64,000 nucleotides of DNA from Smittia aterrima. Its lineage: Eukaryota; Arthropoda; Insecta; Diptera; Chironomidae. The stretch spans positions 9,486,854 through 9,550,853 of the forward strand of contig CP093830.1 of NCBI GenBank assembly GCA_033063855.1, given 5' to 3'. Below are positions 49,392 through 61,638 of this stretch, piece by piece (within the stretch, counting starts at the first letter, position 1; every line of letters starts with the position of its first letter). A program made the position numbers and the translations under genes. The notes beneath the pieces were generated by a model that did not search any database, had not been told where the DNA came from, and saw only the letters and a program-made list of their open reading frames with translations.

Positions 49392-50438
49392 ATGTTAACG
49401 AGAGGCAACGTAAAGCCGTTCTACTATCGAATTCTATCGAAATTTCCATCGACGAGCTTTGGATTTGCTTACGGGTCAGGAGTAAAGAAACAAGTTGGTT
49501 ACGATGAATTAACTGCCAACATCCAGAAGTCAACAACAACACCTACTAGGCCTAAGAAGCCTGTAATGATAGATCTCTTGTTTACTGTCGAGAACTCTTA
49601 TCAATGGCATAAGCAAAACCTGAGTAAAAACCCTGATCATTACTCATCTTTGAGTTTCTTTGGAAGCAACTTCATCGCGAGGTATCAGGAGCATTATGGA
49701 GCGAAAGTTTACTTCAATACGTTAGTGCCAGTAGAAGAAGACAATAGTTTGATTAAATATGGCGTGATCTCCACAAAAGACATTATTATTGATCTCCTTG
49801 ACTGGAAAGACTTATACGTGGCCGGTCGCCTTCAGAAACCCGTTGAAATCATTCGCTTACCAACCAGCTCCAAACTTCAAAACGCTCTCGAGTTAAATCT
49901 GCAAAGTGCGGTACGCTCTGCTTTGTTACTTCTCCCTAAAGAATTCACTGAATTTGAATTCTACTGTGCCATCACAAATCTCAGCTATAATGGGGATTTC
50001 CGAATGATTTTTGGTGAAAATAAGAACAAAGTTCAGAATATCGTCAAGCCTCAAATCGAAAACTTTCGTAATCTTTATGCTCCCGTCGTGGATCTGTTCA
50101 GAAGCGTCTTAGACTATACAATAACTGACGATGAAAATATCCGATGTCGACAAGACAAATCTCCACAAGTCATTCTCCAACATTTGAATCAGCTTCCCAA
50201 GTGGCCCATCCGTGGCGTTGTTCGTGCGTGGACAACTGGACGATATAGAATGGACACTGAGGATGTGCTGAGAGCAGTCGCTCATTCACCAAAGTATCAA
50301 GAAATCGTTAAAAAGAGCTTAGCAGACATCGTTTGGCAAAGTAGTGTAAAGCAATCTATAAAGAATATACCAACGGCTGGGGCTAGCAAGTCGATTGATT
50401 ACGCGTGGAGCAAAGCTCTTAAGACTTTCAACTTGTAG
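49392..50438 (+). CDS. TAM41: Mitochondrial CDP-diacylglycerol synthase TAM41 (MMP37)
   Basis: Makes CDP-diacylglycerol from phosphatidic acid and CTP on the matrix face of the inner mitochondrial membrane, the first committed step of cardiolipin synthesis. It is an intronless frame of 348 residues, close to the family length. The N-terminus (MLTRGNVKPFYYRILSKFPS) is basic, as expected for mitochondrial import. The nucleotidyltransferase signature FAYGSGVKKQ is at 25-34, followed by MIDLLFTVEN...WHKQNL and NPDHYSSLSFFG, all diagnostic. GDFRMIFGENKNKV and the RGVVRAWTTGR block lie further on. A poly(A) signal is at 50476-50481, and the next gene begins 153 bp after the stop. Confidence 0.95.
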   Translation: MLTRGNVKPFYYRILSKFPSTSFGFAYGSGVKKQVGYDELTANIQKSTTTPTRPKKPVMIDLLFTVENSYQWHKQNLSKNPDHYSSLSFFGSNFIARYQEHYGAKVYFNTLVPVEEDNSLIKYGVISTKDIIIDLLDWKDLYVAGRLQKPVEIIRLPTSSKLQNALELNLQSAVRSALLLLPKEFTEFEFYCAITNLSYNGDFRMIFGENKNKVQNIVKPQIENFRNLYAPVVDLFRSVLDYTITDDENIRCRQDKSPQVILQHLNQLPKWPIRGVVRAWTTGRYRMDTEDVLRAVAHSPKYQEIVKKSLADIVWQSSVKQSIKNIPTAGASKSIDYAWSKALKTFNL

Positions 50439-50475
50439 TCACTCATGTAAATTAATAGAAGAATTAATAACTTTA

Positions 50476-50481
50476 AATAAA
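50476..50481 (+). promoter_or_regulatory. TAM41 poly(A) signal
   Basis: AATAAA 38 bases after the TAM41 stop codon; it leaves about 100 bp before the splice acceptor preceding GPALPP1. Confidence 0.6.
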
Positions 50482-50590
50482 AAGTTTACGAAAAGTTTCC
50501 TTTGGTTGTTGAATTCAACGATAGAAAGCAATTCACTAAATTAACTCTTTTCTAATCCTGATTTCCTTCTGGTTTCTTTTTAGATTGAAA

Positions 50591-52269
50591 ATGTATTCGA
50601 GTAGCGAGGATTCCGATTCAGACTCAGGAACAAACTTCAAGCGAGGCAAACGAAAGACACAAGCTGAAACTCCAGTTGCAGAGCAAAAGAAGAGAAGTCC
50701 TGAAAAGAAACAGCGATCATATGATGAGAGACCTAGAGTTGAATCGAGGCGAAGGGATGACAAAGAAGACGAAGCGAAACGTCGTGAACTTGAGAGACAT
50801 CGCGACGAACAGTCAAGACGCCGTGAAGATGATTTGAGACGTAGAGACGATGAACTCAGACGAAAAGACGAAGAAACAAGACGACGAGATGACCAACGAC
50901 GAAGAGAAGCAGAACCAAAGACTATCAAAACCCATCATCGCAGAAGCGCAGAGCGTCGCGATAAGCCTCGTCTTGAATCTCGAACTGAAGATTGCCATAT
51001 TAAATCTCGGCTTGGACCCGAAACACATAACCCAGTTGAACGTAAACGTGACGATGATAAGAAGAGACGTCAGCTTTCCATTGAAAAATCGCAAACTCGT
51101 GTTGCTTCACCTCCTCGTAAACAGAAATACAATGAACCACAAAAGGATTCTCGTCGATCGAATGAACGAACTTCCCAAACGAGAAAAGATAAGCAACGTG
51201 ATTCCCAAGAAATGAAACGATCAGAATCGTCATCGAAGCATCATCGCAGTCAAAGTCCATCGAAGTATTCCAGAGAAGATTCAAGAAATAATCGAAACTC
51301 ATCTTCTCGCAAGGAATCACAATCATCAAGAGATTCCCGAAATAAAATTGATGAAAGTCGAAGCAGATCACACAACTCCGAGTCAAAGAGGACATCGCGA
51401 CCTTCCAGTCAAGATAAATCAGCTTATGGTCCAGCACTACCTCCTCCAGCCGCTTCGAATGGACAATCAAAAACTCGACACATTCCGGAAAAGCCTCCAA
51501 AAGTCTTCGGTCCGACACTTCCCAAAGACTTTCAACCAATGGAATTGGATGATGAGGCTCCTATTGAAAACTATGATGAAATATCCTCAGACGATGATGG
51601 CGTAACGATTGGTCCACTGCCAGCATCAGCAGAGCACTTATCGGAACGAGATCTTGAACTTGAAAAACGTAAAATTGAAATCAAATTGAAACAGTTGGAT
51701 CAACGAATGCATTCAGTTACCAACTCAGATGTTAAAGAACGAGAAGAATGGATGCTGGAGTTGCCTGAAATCAGAAAAGTTGCGGACATGGGACTTTCCG
51801 CTCGTCAATTCCGGAAAAACGATCGGCCTGATTTCAGCGACAGAAGCGATTGGACAAATACACCAAACGATGGTCCGAAGAAAAGTTCACAAAAAGAAAA
51901 GCAGAAGACAGAAGAAGAATTACGCCGCGAGCTGAATATTCGTCGTCGCGATGAGGAGCAAGAGAAGATGGCGAAAGAGCACAAGAAGACTCACAAACGC
52001 GACAAATCTTTGCTGGAAATTCACGAGAAGAAACTGAAGAAGGAAAAGGTAAAGTTGTGACTTGATTGATTAACGACTAAAGACTCAAAATTTCTTTTGA
52101 TTTTTGTTCTCAGAAAAAGCAGAAGGAGGAGAAGCAAGAACGTCGGCCCTTCAATCGTGACATGGATCTATCAGTCAACAAGTTCGACGAAGCTCGAAAG
52201 AAATCGGCGCTCAAGAAAGCTCAACTGCTCGACATGCGATTCTCAGCCGGAAATAAGAAATATCTTTAA
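50591..52269 (+). CDS. GPALPP1: GPALPP motifs-containing protein 1 (DUF3752 family)
   Basis: Nuclear protein of poorly known role. Coding exons are 50591-52048 and 52114-52269, in phase, giving 537 residues. The N-terminus is acidic (SSSEDSDSDSG). It is followed by about 220 residues of Arg/Glu/Asp/Ser-rich low complexity, longer than I recall for vertebrate homologues. Three GPxLP motifs follow: YGPALPP, FGPTLP and IGPLP. The conserved C-terminal DUF3752 region includes EREEWMLELPE, and then the basic lysine-rich helix SLLEIHEKKLKKEK and RPFNRDMDLSVNKFDEARKK. The end is KKYL. A strong splice acceptor (CTAATCC branch-like site, pyrimidine tract, TAG) ends seven bases before the ATG, so the 5' UTR is spliced. 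A poly(A) signal is at 52313-52318. Confidence 0.93.
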
Positions 52270-52312
52270 AGATTCAGGCGAAATTGAATTTTTTTTTCTA
52301 AACGAGTGATGA

Positions 52313-52318
52313 AATAAA
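52313..52318 (+). promoter_or_regulatory. GPALPP1 poly(A) signal
   Basis: AATAAA 44 bases after the GPALPP1 stop codon. Confidence 0.6.
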
Positions 52319-52329
52319 ACGATATTAAA

Positions 52330-55060
52330 CTGAAAAGAACTTCTTCTCGAGGATGATCTGATCTTGCGGTTGTGTGGGAGTGTGAGTGCGAGTGTCTCGA
52401 CATTTCCCCGCATTTTCCCTTCGTCGACATAATTTTCCCTCGTTTCTCTTTCAGTTTACGGTGTGACTTCCTCAAGAAAGCATCGGAAAATTCTTTCAAC
52501 GAAGAGTCTGACATTAATTTAATTTTAAGTGTGACAACGTGTTCTCAATTAATTCCCTTACTTAAAGTTCCTACACAGACCGTTGAAGAAAGTTTGGTTT
52601 AAAACGAGTCATTAGACAAAAAAAAATATTCCGCGAGCAATAAATAAAAGTTCCTGATAAGAAATGATTAGAAAATAATTAGAAAAGTGTGAAAATTATG
52701 TTCCATAAGATATTTTGGATTAGATAAAAAGAAATTAAAATAATTACAACGTGAGTAAGAAAATATTTTGAGACATTGTGAAATCCTTTTCATTTTCCAC
52801 GCGAATATCCAAATTCCAAATCATTGAGATCTTCTCGAGAATCAAATCGTTGACCTTCTTCAATAAAATTAACATCGAAATTATCTTGAAAGGTTCAATG
52901 CCAAGAGCAGAGAAATATTTTCGAGGGTTCATTAACACTCGCGTTCATTACCGTTCAATCAAATAAAGATCTTCCGTTCGTTGCGCTTCACATGGGCCAC
53001 TGCGCATCACAATGTATACAATTGCATTTCCTATGAAGATTAGAAGATTCAACTTCAAAACAGAATCGAGCGATGTTTACATGAATGCCAAGTCGCTGCT
53101 GAATTGATTTGAATAAACATCGACGACACCGCGTTTGTTTTTTACGAAACATTAACAGCTCGTTTCTCACTTATCCTTAAGCCAGAGCCACGTATAGAAC
53201 ATTTCGTTGAAAAATGATCCTCTCGTTGGATTTGGGGGGGAAATGGAATCATTTCATCAAAAGATCGCACGAGGGTTGATCATCGAGGAACATGATTTTC
53301 GACATCCGCTCAACGTGTCGAGGGTTCATTGACATAAAATCGAGCGATGATTCATTTGTTTGATGCAGCAGCTTAGAGGAAATTCTTTGCAGATTTTTCA
53401 AGCCTCAGCTTCAGCTGTCGAGTGATGTAATAACTCAAATCTCTTGATTGCATCAATCAAGTTAAATAGGAAGAGAGAATTAAAGTCTCTTAACTCCTTG
53501 TTAATTCCAAACACAATTATCATACCTCGTCGTCTCGTGCGTCGATCGTAACTTTACGACTCTCCCCTCACGATAAATCTTGAAGACGAAGGCGCAATGT
53601 CAATGACACTGCCAAAGGCAAAACACATTTTTAATATCATCATCTCACTCTCTCCTCGTTGTTCCGTTTCGTATCAAATGCAAGAAGTGTAAAGAGCACA
53701 AGATGTGGCCTAAATTAACTCCTCGACACAAGAAGTGAAGTAACATAAATAAATCAACCCCTTGCTCAAGATCGAGAGTGTTCAGAGGTTTCGACGACTC
53801 TCAAGCTTCCATGTCTTGTGTCATTTGTTTGTCACATCATAGTTGTACATTTCGAGTGCTCCAAAAGAAACCGATTAAAGAACCTCATAACTTTAATCGC
53901 TTCTCGTGGTTCATTTGACGATTGATGCTTCATGCTCTCGCATGTTTTATGTTAATAGCACGCGTGATCGCGGTAATCGTCGATTGAGATTAAACTTCCT
54001 CCCTTTTTCATTTCTCCTTTCACGGTGCATCACGATTTGATATTATAACCTTTCCCTTGAACCTTCGTCTTCTTCTTTGCTTAGAAATGAGGTGACCTCA
54101 TAACGCCTCTCGATCTGATAGAGCGTAGAGAAATGTCGCGAACGAAGGAGAAAGTTTTCTGGTTCTATTTTTAGTCTGGATGGCACGTCTGGCTCGAAGT
54201 CGTCAATTTAATAACTGTTTTCGCATTAATTCGTCTGGCGTTCGTTTCGTTCTTGTACTTTACATAAATGCTTTCTCATTCAACGTTAAGTGCATTTTAA
54301 ATCATGAAAAATTGGCGATTTCTTCATTTCCCTTGTTTCTCGTCTTCGTGACCGAAGCGAGAGGAAGTCGTGATCTCGGCTAAAGCGTTGGCTAATAAAT
54401 TAAAACTTAATCAAATTCCGTTCTTCAACATCATCCCCAAACACTCCCCAAACTGTCTGTAACTTTCTTTGAATTGAAAAAAATCCGCGAGACGCGCAGA
54501 AGAAATTGGCAGAAAAATGTTTTGAAACTTTATTTTTAGTCGAAGCGAGTGAATTCGCAAAGAAATATTTCCGAAGTCGTAAAAGAAGTTTAGAAAACAT
54601 TCCCGTCGCGTACAAATAATTCCAAAGGAATTGCCGAAAAAAGCCATAAATTTCCCGATGCTTCAATCTCTCAACAATGCACGTCTATTTTAAGTCGACG
54701 TGTCGCGGAGGAAAGAATGTTTGCTAGTGAAACGAGGAGAGTTCTTCCTCTTCTTTCATCCGCAGCAACCAATCTCCGCGTGTTAATAATAACATCGCCC
54801 CCCAGCAAACTGTCGGAATCTCTCTCTTCTAATGCATCATAAAGAATGCGTAGCGATCGTGTAGGCTAAAAATAGGCACGAACTCCGTCGTCTTCCTTGC
54901 CACGCCGCAACGCGATGTGTGAAGAAAATGTTTTTAATATTCTTCCATCTCTTTTTCTCATCTCATAATCAACAATTTCCTTTCCGGGGGGAAGATGTCG
55001 AGACGAAAGAAAAACTATTAAGACGTTAATAAAAAATATTGCAATTTCTTTTCATTTTAG
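52330..55060. other. Gene-free region upstream of the 55-kb exon
   Basis: Only short unrecognised frames. It may hold the promoter and non-coding first exon(s) of the gene whose coding starts at 55062. The right end is a clear splice acceptor (pyrimidine tract then TTTTAG at 55060). Confidence 0.5.
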
Positions 55061-55061
55061 C

Positions 55062-56039
55062 ATGGACGAATCAATTGAACGATCGATGAACATCTCAAGT
55101 GAGTTCTCCGGTGGATATCGTGCAATGGATGAAGATGTTCTTAACTATTTGTCAACGCTGAGCCCACAACAACAGAAGCTTCTCGATGACTTCGTATCGT
55201 TTAGCGATCCAGCTGCTGTCATGCCAATGCCTCAAGCACTTCCAAAGTTCGCCTACGGCAACAGCGTTGGCGCAAATCACTACTCCGGTCGTCCCGTATC
55301 TGTTTACGAGCCATTTGTACCAGAAAGTGAATTCAGTTCACTTCCACCTGATCTCGTGAGCTGTAACGATCCGAGGAGCTTCGATCTCGACTGTGTCGCT
55401 CAGAAATATTCCTGGGAAGCGGAAGATACCGAATACATTGAAACGTTGCGTGACAATTTCGAACATCAATCGACAAGTAATTACGCGGCGCGAGCTCATT
55501 ACGAAATTCCATCTGCAACACATACGATCGTCGCTGATGTTCATTACCAAGAAGTTGTAGAAGACGACGACGCGAAAACCATCTCCGAGCATGTTTATGC
55601 AACTGTTCATAAACCGAAAAAGCACCTTGACAATCAAATGATCGCTTCGGATCGCAGTGCAAGCGACCCCCCTCGCGAAAAGTTTCCAAAAATAATGACA
55701 GAGTCGTGTTACGGCGAGTTGAATAACCCCGATTTGCTTTGGAACAGTTACGAACAAGACCTGGTGCAGAGCATGGAGAACATTGCCGAGGATGGAAATC
55801 ATCAAGTCATTTCCTCTCTGATGACAGACTCCTCGATAATTGATGGCGTTTCCTCCATAAACAGTTCGATTTATGAACAAATTCCGTCGATGACTTCATC
55901 GATCAATGAAATGCAACGATCAGCGAACAGCCAACGCAAGATTGTAAAGTGGTGGGACGATCACCACGAGCACACGGAAGAAAGTACTTTGGATTTGAAC
56001 GGAATGGCTGAAGAAGGTGAGCTGATGTTTCAAGTTTAA
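55062..56039 (+). CDS. Large exon of an unrecognised acidic, disordered protein
   Basis: The ATG lies one base after a strong acceptor (CTTTTCATTTTAG), so this is the first coding exon and a 5' UTR exon lies upstream. The frame runs 325 residues to a TAA at 56037-56039. A good donor, GAAG|GTGAGC, occurs at 56016/56017, nine codons before the stop, so the gene may well continue into exons further right; the tail GELMFQV would then be intron. The peptide is acidic and Ser/Asn-rich with few charges clustered, no transmembrane helix and no domain I know. Notable short segments are LNYLSTLSPQQQKLLDDFVSF near the start, VYEPFVPESEFSSLPPDLVS and IVKWWDDHH near the end. Codon use is clearly coding. 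Long non-coding flanks suggest a regulated developmental gene, possibly a transcription factor whose DNA-binding domain is elsewhere. Confidence 0.8.
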   Translation: MDESIERSMNISSEFSGGYRAMDEDVLNYLSTLSPQQQKLLDDFVSFSDPAAVMPMPQALPKFAYGNSVGANHYSGRPVSVYEPFVPESEFSSLPPDLVSCNDPRSFDLDCVAQKYSWEAEDTEYIETLRDNFEHQSTSNYAARAHYEIPSATHTIVADVHYQEVVEDDDAKTISEHVYATVHKPKKHLDNQMIASDRSASDPPREKFPKIMTESCYGELNNPDLLWNSYEQDLVQSMENIAEDGNHQVISSLMTDSSIIDGVSSINSSIYEQIPSMTSSINEMQRSANSQRKIVKWWDDHHEHTEESTLDLNGMAEEGELMFQV

Positions 56040-56741
56040 TTTTTCCTTCGCATGCGATGCAATGCAACATGAGGTTGCCTTTTGAACTGCGTCTGGAGTT
56101 ATTTTCGTTACACGAGAGTCAAGAGACTGAAAAGATATTCTTTCGACTCTTTTTTTTTGTTTCGCAAAGTTTCAATGACTTGACTCGGCTCGGTTGTGAA
56201 ATGAGAAACTGCTGATTAGACGATTAATTTGAGGAGCTCGGGGACTCGTCGCAACGGTAACGTGTTTGATGGCATTTGAATAATCATGAATTTTAATGAA
56301 ACATTCCACACCGCGACCAGAATATTCAAAACGCAGTCTTGTAAAAAATTAGGTGTTTCGTATTTTAATTATGCTCGCTGAGGCCTCGGGGCTGTCAGAC
56401 TGCAGAAACAGGTTCGAACGACACAGAAAATTTGTAAATTTTATGAGTCTCTAACAACGAAGAAGCGACTTATCGTTATGAGTTATGAGATGAAAGGACA
56501 GTGACCTGCTTAAACTTGGGATCGATCCGGAAGTTTCGTGACGAACTATTTGTACGATCCCCAAAAGAAAATAAATCACTAAACGTCGCGATAACTTTGA
56601 ACATATTTGCACAAACACTGACATGATTTGTCATCGATGAATGAGCCGAGAATTGTGCGTAGCGTTATCAGCTAAAAAACTTATTTACTCGAAGAGACCT
56701 AAATTGAAATAATTTCATGGCTTTCTTCACTACATGAAAGA

Positions 56742-56759
56742 GACGCGTTCGAACGCGTC
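56742..56759. repeat. 18-bp perfect GC-rich palindrome
   Basis: GACGCGTTCGAACGCGTC equals its own reverse complement. It includes nested MluI-like ACGCGT sequences on each arm around a central TTCGAA. It stands out from the AT-rich surroundings. Confidence 0.8.
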
Positions 56760-59700
56760 GTTGATTCATAACCAGAGAAGGAATCCACTTGAATGATTCT
56801 GTTATCAATGTTTGATTCTCACGCTTGGTCGGGATTGATTTCACGACTGTGAGCTTCCGCGACGAGCGCCTTTTAAACGAAACGATGCGGAGATTTATGA
56901 CCTCGAAACATTTTACGTAAAAGAGTCTTTGGAATGTAAGAAAAGTGTTTGCTGATAGTCTTCGTCTATGTAAAGCAGCGACGACTCGCTAATCAGTTGA
57001 TAACTTTCTGTATTTATAAATACAATTTTTTAATTGATTTCATTAAGTCCAGCCGCCGAGTTGTATCGAAAAGCGATTTCGCATTAACGATTTTTCGATT
57101 TCAGCTTCGGTTCATTAAAAGGTTGACAACCAGCCACTCAAAATTAATATTAATTTCCATATTTAATCTGACGGTGATAACATCTCGCACGCTCTGAATA
57201 TTTTTGATCTTCCTGCCTTGGGAGAGAGACATCGACAATCGAACAGCAAAAGCACTTAACACTCGCAGAACCTTTCGCGCTATCTTCGAAAAACTTGACA
57301 AACGTTTCCTTGTGTTCATTCAATATATTGAGACGAACATTTTGAAAACACATGTGCAAATAAGTTTCAAGTTTCTTCGTGTTTTCTCAAGCGAGTTAGT
57401 TCTCTTTTTGTTCATTTCCAATGCTGATCGGAAATCTGAAAGAGCCGCGTGCGCGTTAGAATATTTTTCTTTCCCTCGTGTTCCGAGGATTTGCAAAGTG
57501 TAAATGAACTCGGAACGAAATTCTCCACTCGATTGTCGCAATATTTCGTTGCTAATTGAAGCGATCAATTCAATCAGTGATAAATGATTTCGGTGTGAAC
57601 GTCGACGACGAAAAAAAAAATGTTTTATCTTTGCTAGTCGCGACCGAGTGACTTTGTCTGATTCCCAGCGAGAACAAAAGCGAAATGACATTAAGTGAAC
57701 AAGAGAAAACAAAGTTGTTTATGATCGAGATGAGTGTGAAGCAATTTTAACGATTTATTGAAAAGCAATCAAGGAAAAAAAAATGTTACGCAAAAAAGTG
57801 AGCTTTGGCAAAAATGCTTTCGGTGAGTTTGACGTGAGAGCGATCGCTTCTCATCTTCACAAGGATTACGGATTACCATTCATAAATTACTTTAATGCGT
57901 TTTATTCAATGAACATTTAACTCTCTTTCGCGGTTTATTTGCTTAAAGAAGGCCAAAATATTTGCGTGTTGCTGAATAAACTTCGTCGCTCAATTCTCTG
58001 CCATGAAATTGAGTGTTGCGTAACCTTGACGATGGATTAACTTAACTTCTGTTCTGATACTTGAGTCGATGATCAAAATATTCGTTGAGTCGTGAGGCGG
58101 GCAAGAAGAAGAATAGAAGAATGGGAAGGGAAACAGACGCTCATAGCTAACGTCTCGATGAATTTAAGGTCAGAACTTCGATTAGGCAAAGAGTCGTTGT
58201 ATAATCACATAACGACTTTTTAATCAGAATTTGTTGCGCTTGCTAGTTCTGAAAGATTAATCTTCACTGGCGAATCGATTTCGAATGTTTTCATAGACGT
58301 GACCTCACTCATGTCCCTCCCCAAATTAATGGTTTCGACTTCCTCCAGTGAAATATTGATCGTTGAACAACCGCAAAGTCCAAAACTCACTAATTAATTA
58401 ATTTAAAACGAAAGGCGACACGCACAAACGAATTAGAGTCAGCAAATCTCTTTACACCTCCGCGAACTTCTTTTGCTCAGCGATTTTTAAAAAATGTTTT
58501 GATAAACTTAGAGATTGTGTCATCGAGGCGAGTGCTAATTAAAATTTTTAATCAATCGTTTCTAGTTTTATCCATTTCGCCATGGAAGCTTTTTTCTCCT
58601 GAACAAACTTTTGCGAGCAACAGCGACTGTGGGCGAGCGTGACAATCTCATCAGGATTTTCATAAAATAATGGCACGACTGAGTCATTAAAAACAACGAT
58701 AACCGCTAGATTTACGCGCTCGACAATATTTTCACGCATCAAGATTTAGTTTCTTGTTTTTGGCTAATTAAAATCCAAGTTGATCGAGGCTTATTAGGAT
58801 CGACGATGGGAGAGAGGGGACGATTTAGAAATGACCGGATTCGCCAGTTACTGTTACACGTAGGAAACATCGAGCATGATGTAAATGAAAATTTGCATGT
58901 CGCGCTAAATCCTACTCGTTTTATTGGAAATAAAGTTATCGACAGGAAGCTGAAGTCAACAATGCTGTTGTGGTAGAAGTTACGAAAGACTGGTTTTAAC
59001 AAACTACGACGACATTGATTGTACTTAAACTTTCTCGCGATAAGACTTAACGATCTTATGTTTCTTCCCCAACTCTCAAATGATCTTTGAAGTTAAGAAT
59101 TCAGAAATAAAAACTCAACTCTAAGTGAGACTTCAGATTTCATAACAAGCCAACCTGAGCTCATTTGAGCTTAATATATCAAATAAATGCAATTTTAAAA
59201 TGCTAATTCAAAAAGCAATTCACTGCAAAGTCCAAACATTTCATAAACAACGGCAGCTTGATGACTTTGCAGCAGGTTCGAAGCGGCTTAAAGTGTTAGA
59301 CTTAGAGTAACTTAGAGGATTGGGATTTGTACGTAAGTTAAGTGACAAAATATTGAGAAGAAATTAGAAATTGATAAGAAAGTTTGATAACATTGAAAAC
59401 AGAAGAATCATTGAGACCTTCTCGACTAACAAACCCCAAGTGCAATGTGAAACTAGTCATGCACTGTCGTATGTTAATTTTTTGCCTGCAATCCACATAT
59501 TTTCATAAGACGGATAAACGTCAGGGTCAGTAAGTTGCTTAGCTTCGCATTTTGCGATCGATAAAGGAAAGAGAAAACGGTCTGCTCTCATAAAATCACA
59601 AACGAAAATTATGCGAGCGCGTACATTTATCACTTTTGATATGAACCAGTTGCTCAAAGTATAGAGCAGCTCGCTGATTAATAGAATGCAACCGATGGAA

Positions 59701-60123
59701 ATAAATTTGCTTCTGCGCTTTAGATTTATAAGCTGCACTTAGCTAGCCATCGAACGAAGATGAAAAGCACTCGATGTAGATTCAAAGTATCATTTTAGTT
59801 AGAAAACGAAGCGATACTGTTGTGAGATAATTAAGAAGGCGTAGCTGGAGGAGAGAAACGAATGCAATTTCGACTTTGTGTTCAATCTAAATTCACAGCA
59901 GACCTGCAGTCTTTGCCGCTTGTCGATGTTGTTGGAGTCGATTTAACTTTGCTGATTATTTGGTAATTGAGTCATTTCGCAATGAAATCCCGCGAGTAAA
60001 ACTTTTAATTCGAAGTGGATGACGAATGGAAGAAATAAAGCAGCGCCTTTGCTATCGGCTTTAATTGAATTGGGATTGAAAGTGTACGGAAGAATTTTTG
60101 TGTCGATCGAATGGATAGAGTAA

Positions 60124-60146
60124 GAGAGAGAGAGGGAGGGAGGGGG
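60124..60146. repeat. GA/GGGA purine microsatellite
   Basis: A run of GA dinucleotides merging into GGGA units in non-coding DNA. Confidence 0.7.
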
Positions 60147-61604
60147 AACGCTTGCTTTAGACATTTTGACGGCAGATTTATTGCATTAAGCAAGAAACTG
60201 GAAATCGTTTTGCGTGGGCGTTGCATGAATGAATTTCCATTCGATTTTTTTTTCGCGCGAGATGCAGTAAAACTTGTCCTGGGTCGAGTTGCTGGCGAGT
60301 TTAGATCGTTTTCGGTCAATGGAAATCGCAGATTTTATTTTGCGGAGGATGACGGACCGTTTTCGTTCATTCATGAAACTTTTCTCTCACTCTCGTCGTT
60401 CCCGCGTTGCTGGTTTGGTTTCGTTCCTTCTTTCGCAAGAAAGTCGTAGGATACTTCTGTCGATAAAGAAAGACACACAGCCTCTCATTACATCAACAAT
60501 CGCCAATGACCTGAAGGCTAAGTCGGCATTATTTTGGATGTCGGGGAAAGGCGAAGTTTCCATCACGATCCTCTCTTCATGATCTTTCATTGTTTTCAAC
60601 TCTTAAATATCACTTGAGATGGGAGTGGGCCCTCAAGAGGGTCCGTTAAGCCATCTAATTGATTTATGAGAACGAATTCCTTCCCAAGCAGATGAAAACC
60701 CATCGAACATCGAGGCAACAATTAAAAAACCATTAAAGCAGATTTCACCTTTACGTTACAACTTTCAACGTTTTCTAATTATTTTTACACGAATTTCTTC
60801 AGGAGAATTAGCTCTCAACTTCTCTTCTTTTTTATCAAACTAAAGTCGTTTTCAACTTTTTGTTAGATGCCGTTCTGGCTCGTCTGCAAGAAGTTGCAAT
60901 TGCAACGAGAAAAAAGAAAGGCCTCAAAAGGCGCACACATATCACAGCACAGACGAGAGTCTTTAAAGCATAATTATTTACGTTTTATGTGTTTTCGGTT
61001 AAGAGAAGCATTTAAAAAATAAGAAAAGAATGAAAAGACAAAGCAAAACTCATCATAAGAGTCTGTTGAGTTGTTTGCGAGAGAAGACACTACGACTCGT
61101 GTTAGGGGCTGACTGACAATGAGGTCATGAGGTGATCGTTTTGATTTAAGAAATCTTAAGATTTGAAATGCAATGACAAGGAAACTTTTTCGTTGTGGGT
61201 GAGGAGTGGAAAGTTTTCGATGTCATCGATGGACATGCCATGGCTTGTTTCTTCAGAAACTTGTTTGCTTTCCTTCTTCTCCTTCCCTTAGGAAGCACAA
61301 AGGCGTCAATACATGAAGTTTTATTCCTTAAACATCGTCTTCAGAGAGAAATCAAATTATCTTTCATTGATTCGGCAATTTCGCAATTTAGTGAATTTGA
61401 TAATCAAATTTCATCAAACGACCAGGCAAACGACGGTTGAAGTTTTTCATTTTCTGTTTGATTCTCCTTCCTTCTCTCGCTCAATTTTTCTCTAAGAAGC
61501 TCTTTCAATGTTTTCAAGACGATGACGTCATGGATCGCAGGTTCATTCACAACGAAATATCTCATGCTCAGTTCTCTCGATCGTTTCGTTTCCACATTCA
61601 TTCC

Positions 61605-61638
61605 TCAGTCTGTTAGTAAGCGCGACATCGATCGGTTG
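61605..61638 (+). promoter_or_regulatory. Inr + DPE core promoter
   Basis: TCAGTC at 61605-61610 matches the insect initiator with A+1 at 61607. At exactly +28 to +32 (61634-61638) the sequence is GGTTG, a full match to the DPE consensus RGWYV, and +24 (61630) is the preferred G. No TATA box lies at -30. This arrangement is typical of regulated, paused developmental genes in flies. Among all TCAGTY sites I scanned in the window it is the only one with a correctly spaced DPE. Confidence 0.7.

Larger units (their letters stand above)
56045..61600. other. Gene-free region downstream of the 55-kb exon
   Basis: No recognisable coding exon in 5.5 kb on either strand. It contains an 18-bp perfect palindrome at 56742-56759, a GA/GGGA run at 60124-60146 and a hairpin at 60630-60647 (GGGCCCTC..GAGGGTCC). 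It is either an intron of the gene starting at 55062 or intergenic upstream DNA of the next gene. Confidence 0.5.

Noticed and set aside
59906..59940. GCAGTC initiator with AGTCG downstream, resembling Inr+DPE
   Set aside because: The downstream element begins at +29, one base off the strict spacing a DPE requires, and no exon follows.
60111..60449. 112-codon plus-strand frame with Arg/Gly-rich start
   Set aside because: Begins inside a GA/GGGA microsatellite and overlaps other equally long frames; no domain.
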